Notes under the pieces: model-generated
Databases searched by the model: none
The model's input: only the letters and a program-made list of their open reading frames with translations
Told to the model about the DNA's origin: nothing
Position numbers and translations under genes: made by a program
Assembly (NCBI GenBank): GCA_009691645.1
Contig: SIAT01000028.1
Span: forward strand, 1-14,584
Reading direction: 5' to 3'
Source of the DNA: Pedosphaera sp.
Lineage (GTDB): Bacteria; Verrucomicrobiota; Verrucomicrobiia; Limisphaerales; SIAT01
Length of the DNA stretch: 14,584 bases
Shown: positions 12,690 to 14,584 of the stretch, one piece after another
How the letters are laid out: each line of letters starts with the position of its first letter
How positions within the stretch are numbered: the first letter of the stretch is position 1

Positions 12690-14462
12690 TTATTTCTTCT
12701 TGGCCGTCGTGGCAACCGCATTGCTATGGGGCGTGCTGGTCTTGGTGAGCTTCATCTGGGCGATGGTGAGCAGGTTCTGGACGGTCCAGTAGAGCGTGAG
12801 ACCGGCGGAGAAGTTGTAGAGGAACACCATGAACATGAGCGGCATGTACTTCATGATCTTCTGTTGCATCGGATCCATGCCCGGCGAAGGCGGCGTGAGA
12901 CGGGCCTGCCAGATCATCGTGACGCCCATCAGCAGCGGCATCGGGTTGATGGGAAATCCGGCGAGATGCGCCACGGTGTCGCCCTGCGAGAGGTCGCAGG
13001 CCCAGAGGAATTGCGCGCCGCGCAGCTCGATGGCGCTTTGGAGCATCGTGTAGAAACCGAAGAAGACGGGAATCTGCAGGAGCATCGGCAGGCAGCCGCC
13101 GAGCGGACTCACTTTGTTCTCCTTCATGAACTCCATCAACTTCATGTTCATCTTGCGGGAGTCGTCCTTGTACTTTTCCTGCAACGCCTTCATCTGCGGC
13201 TGCAGCTCGGCCATCCGCTTCATCGACTTGGTGCTGGCGTTGGTGAGTGGCCAGAAGACGAGCTTGATCATGATGGTGATGGCCACGATGGCCCAGCCGT
13301 AGGAGAAACCCCACGCAGCGAGACCGTTCATCGAGAGCAGCAGGGCTTTCGCCACCCAGCCGAACCACGTACCGAAGTTCATCACCTCGTCCAGGTTCTG
13401 CTTCAACTGAAGCCCGAGCCGCGCGATGGTGTTGTATTCCTTCGGGCCAGCGTACAGCGTGAGCTGGTGCTCCAGTTTCTCGCCCGGCTTCAGCACGGTC
13501 GCCGTGTAACCAAACGCAGCCTGATAACCAAACGGCTTGGCAACCGCCTTCGGCTCGGCGATTTTCTCGGCGGCGGTCGGCTCGGGCAAATCCACTTTGC
13601 GCGCAACCAAACGCGGTGCGCCGTCCCGCGGCACAGCGGTCATCGTGAAGAATTGGTTGTACACCGCGCCCCACGCGGCGTTCGTGCCGATGCTGGAGAA
13701 CTCCTCGCGCGGTGTGCCCGGGAAACAGCCCATCGTGCGATTGGCGAACCACGATTGATCCACGAGTTGCACGGTTTTTCCATCGCTCTGCATCAGGCCC
13801 ATCAACAGACCGTCGTCGTATAAGCTCAGTGGTGTGGAGGTGCCGAGCACCCACTCATGCGCGCCGATGGCGACCGGCGCGGCGGCAGTGTTCGCAATGC
13901 GCGCGGTGGCGACGAGTTGGTAATTCGTGCCCAGCGCGAAATCGTGCACGAGCTGCAGGCCGTTGGTCAGCGTCTTCTCCGCGCGCACGCCGTTCGTCGT
14001 CAACGTGAGCGTGAAAGGCTGGCCATCCTGCAACTCCGGCGCGCCAATCAGCGTAAGCGCCGACACGGGCGCTTTCACATTGAGCGCCGCGTAACCGGCG
14101 GCTTGCTGCTTCTCCTTCGTGCGGCGGCCGACATCGGCGGGGTACTTGAGCAACTCGACCTGCTTCAAACCGCCGCCGTGCGAAGTGAACGTGTAACGCG
14201 CCCACTCATTCGTCAGCACAATGGTCTGCTCTGGCGCGCTCGGCTTGGCGATGACCACAGCGACCGTGCCGTTCGTGGTCGGCGGTTTCACGATGGCCAC
14301 ATTGGTCCCGACGGCGTTCGTGGCCGCCCGGTTCGTCGCGCCGACATGTTGTTCGGTCGGGGGCGGAAGCGGCTTCGGCGGGTAGAGCTTGTTCACCAGC
14401 GGGAACCAGAGAACGAGCAGCACGACGGAAACAACAACGACGATGATGGCTTTGCGGTCCAT
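12690..14462 (-). CDS. yidC: Membrane protein insertase YidC
   Basis: YidC inserts proteins into the inner membrane, alone or with SecYEG. The 590 residues show the Gram-negative plan: an N-terminal membrane anchor (5-22), a T/N- and Pro-rich linker (29-70), a large periplasmic beta domain to about 355, then five core membrane segments. The core includes WAIVAITIMIKLVFWPLT with Lys400 at the place of the E. coli groove arginine. The cytoplasmic coiled-coil loop is ASTKSMKRMAELQPQMKAL, followed by NKVSPLGGCLPMLLQIPVFF (449-468), LLMGVTMIW and a DPMQQKIMKYMPLMFMVFL stretch. The tail is basic. It follows yidD by 8 nt and precedes jag. No Shine-Dalgarno is seen before ATG 14462. Confidence 0.96.
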   Translation of the reverse strand: MDRKAIIVVVVSVVLLVLWFPLVNKLYPPKPLPPPTEQHVGATNRAATNAVGTNVAIVKPPTTNGTVAVVIAKPSAPEQTIVLTNEWARYTFTSHGGGLKQVELLKYPADVGRRTKEKQQAAGYAALNVKAPVSALTLIGAPELQDGQPFTLTLTTNGVRAEKTLTNGLQLVHDFALGTNYQLVATARIANTAAAPVAIGAHEWVLGTSTPLSLYDDGLLMGLMQSDGKTVQLVDQSWFANRTMGCFPGTPREEFSSIGTNAAWGAVYNQFFTMTAVPRDGAPRLVARKVDLPEPTAAEKIAEPKAVAKPFGYQAAFGYTATVLKPGEKLEHQLTLYAGPKEYNTIARLGLQLKQNLDEVMNFGTWFGWVAKALLLSMNGLAAWGFSYGWAIVAITIMIKLVFWPLTNASTKSMKRMAELQPQMKALQEKYKDDSRKMNMKLMEFMKENKVSPLGGCLPMLLQIPVFFGFYTMLQSAIELRGAQFLWACDLSQGDTVAHLAGFPINPMPLLMGVTMIWQARLTPPSPGMDPMQQKIMKYMPLMFMVFLYNFSAGLTLYWTVQNLLTIAQMKLTKTSTPHSNAVATTAKKK

Positions 14463-14470
14463 TTGAAAAA

Positions 14471-14584
14471 TCAGCAGTGTGAATCCGCACCGACGCGGAG
14501 CGGTTCAGATTGGAGTGTGGGGTTTTGGATCTCGAAGTTTGCCGGCGGCACGGGATCGTGACCGCAACCGCCCCACGGATGGCA
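14471..14584 (-). CDS. yidD: Membrane protein insertion efficiency factor YidD (3' end, partial)
   Basis: Reading in from the right edge on the minus strand, the first complete codons give CHPWGGCGHDPVPPANFE, the strongly conserved YidD C-terminal signature (the family reads HPWG-GxDPVP). The frame then runs about 20 less conserved residues to TGA at 14473-14471. YidD is a small (about 70-90 residue) inner-face membrane-associated protein that helps insertion through YidC. Only about 37 residues are in the window; the start lies beyond it. The stop is 8 nt from the yidC ATG, giving the classical yidD-yidC order. Upstream rnpA and rpmH are expected but not visible. Confidence 0.88.
   Translation of the reverse strand, partial: CHPWGGCGHDPVPPANFEIQNPTLQSEPLRVGADSHC

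Noticed and set aside
12477..13823. A 448-codon open frame on the plus strand opposite yidC
   Set aside because: It is antisense to a complete, unmistakable yidC and its translation is Arg/His/Leu-rich low-complexity sequence, as expected from the GC-rich third-position bias of the real gene.
1..14584. Search for tRNA/rRNA genes, CRISPR repeats, insertion sequences, phage or defence genes
   Set aside because: None were recognised by eye: no tRNA-like cloverleaf, no spaced direct repeats, no transposase or integrase motifs. Nearly all sequence is accounted for by the listed genes.

Overview
The window is a GC-rich, gene-dense piece of bacterial chromosome. Most genes are housekeeping genes, and there is no sign of phage, insertion sequences, CRISPR or an integrated island. 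The gene mix fits the Verrucomicrobiota, probably the Pedosphaera/Limisphaerales side. The pointers are a secreted SGNH hydrolase with verrucomicrobial/planctomycetal-style blocks, a DUF1080 lipoprotein, a secreted HEAT-repeat protein, T/N-rich extracytoplasmic linkers, and start codons almost never preceded by a Shine-Dalgarno sequence. This placement is an inference from family content; no rRNA or other phylogenetic marker was compared.

Layout. 1-67: probable 3' end of an unidentified + strand gene. 151-2192 (+): secreted SGNH/GDSL hydrolase, thymidine kinase (8 nt apart) and a DUF1080 lipoprotein. 2203-3750 (-): secreted HEAT-repeat protein, convergent with the DUF1080 gene and divergent from recF. 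3850-4947 (+): recF. 4954-5652 (-): pirin-family protein. 5775-6740 (+): trpS. 6788-11106 (-): a tightly packed five-gene run transcribed in the order scpA, scpB, pheA, kdsD-like isomerase, secreted esterase. 11239-12102 (+): histone-deacetylase-family protein, divergent from scpA. 12200-14584 (-): the 3' end of yidD, then yidC and jag/khpB.

How the genes work together. The yidD-yidC-jag run is the classical membrane-protein insertion cluster, normally found beside rpmH and rnpA near the origin, so those genes are expected just beyond the right edge. ScpA and ScpB are the kleisin and winged-helix partners of SMC in chromosome segregation. Here they share a probable transcript with phenylalanine biosynthesis (PheA), arabinose-5-phosphate formation for Kdo/LPS (KdsD) and an exported esterase. 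RecF, thymidine kinase and TrpS serve repair, nucleotide salvage and translation.

No clear candidate for a new multi-gene system was found. The observations most worth checking are: (i) almost every gene lacks a Shine-Dalgarno sequence while several have promoter-like -10 boxes only 6-9 nt before the start codon, which suggests leaderless or near-leaderless mRNAs; (ii) the two-part architecture of the secreted HEAT protein; (iii) the scpA-scpB-pheA-kdsD-esterase gene run. All promoter calls were made by eye.
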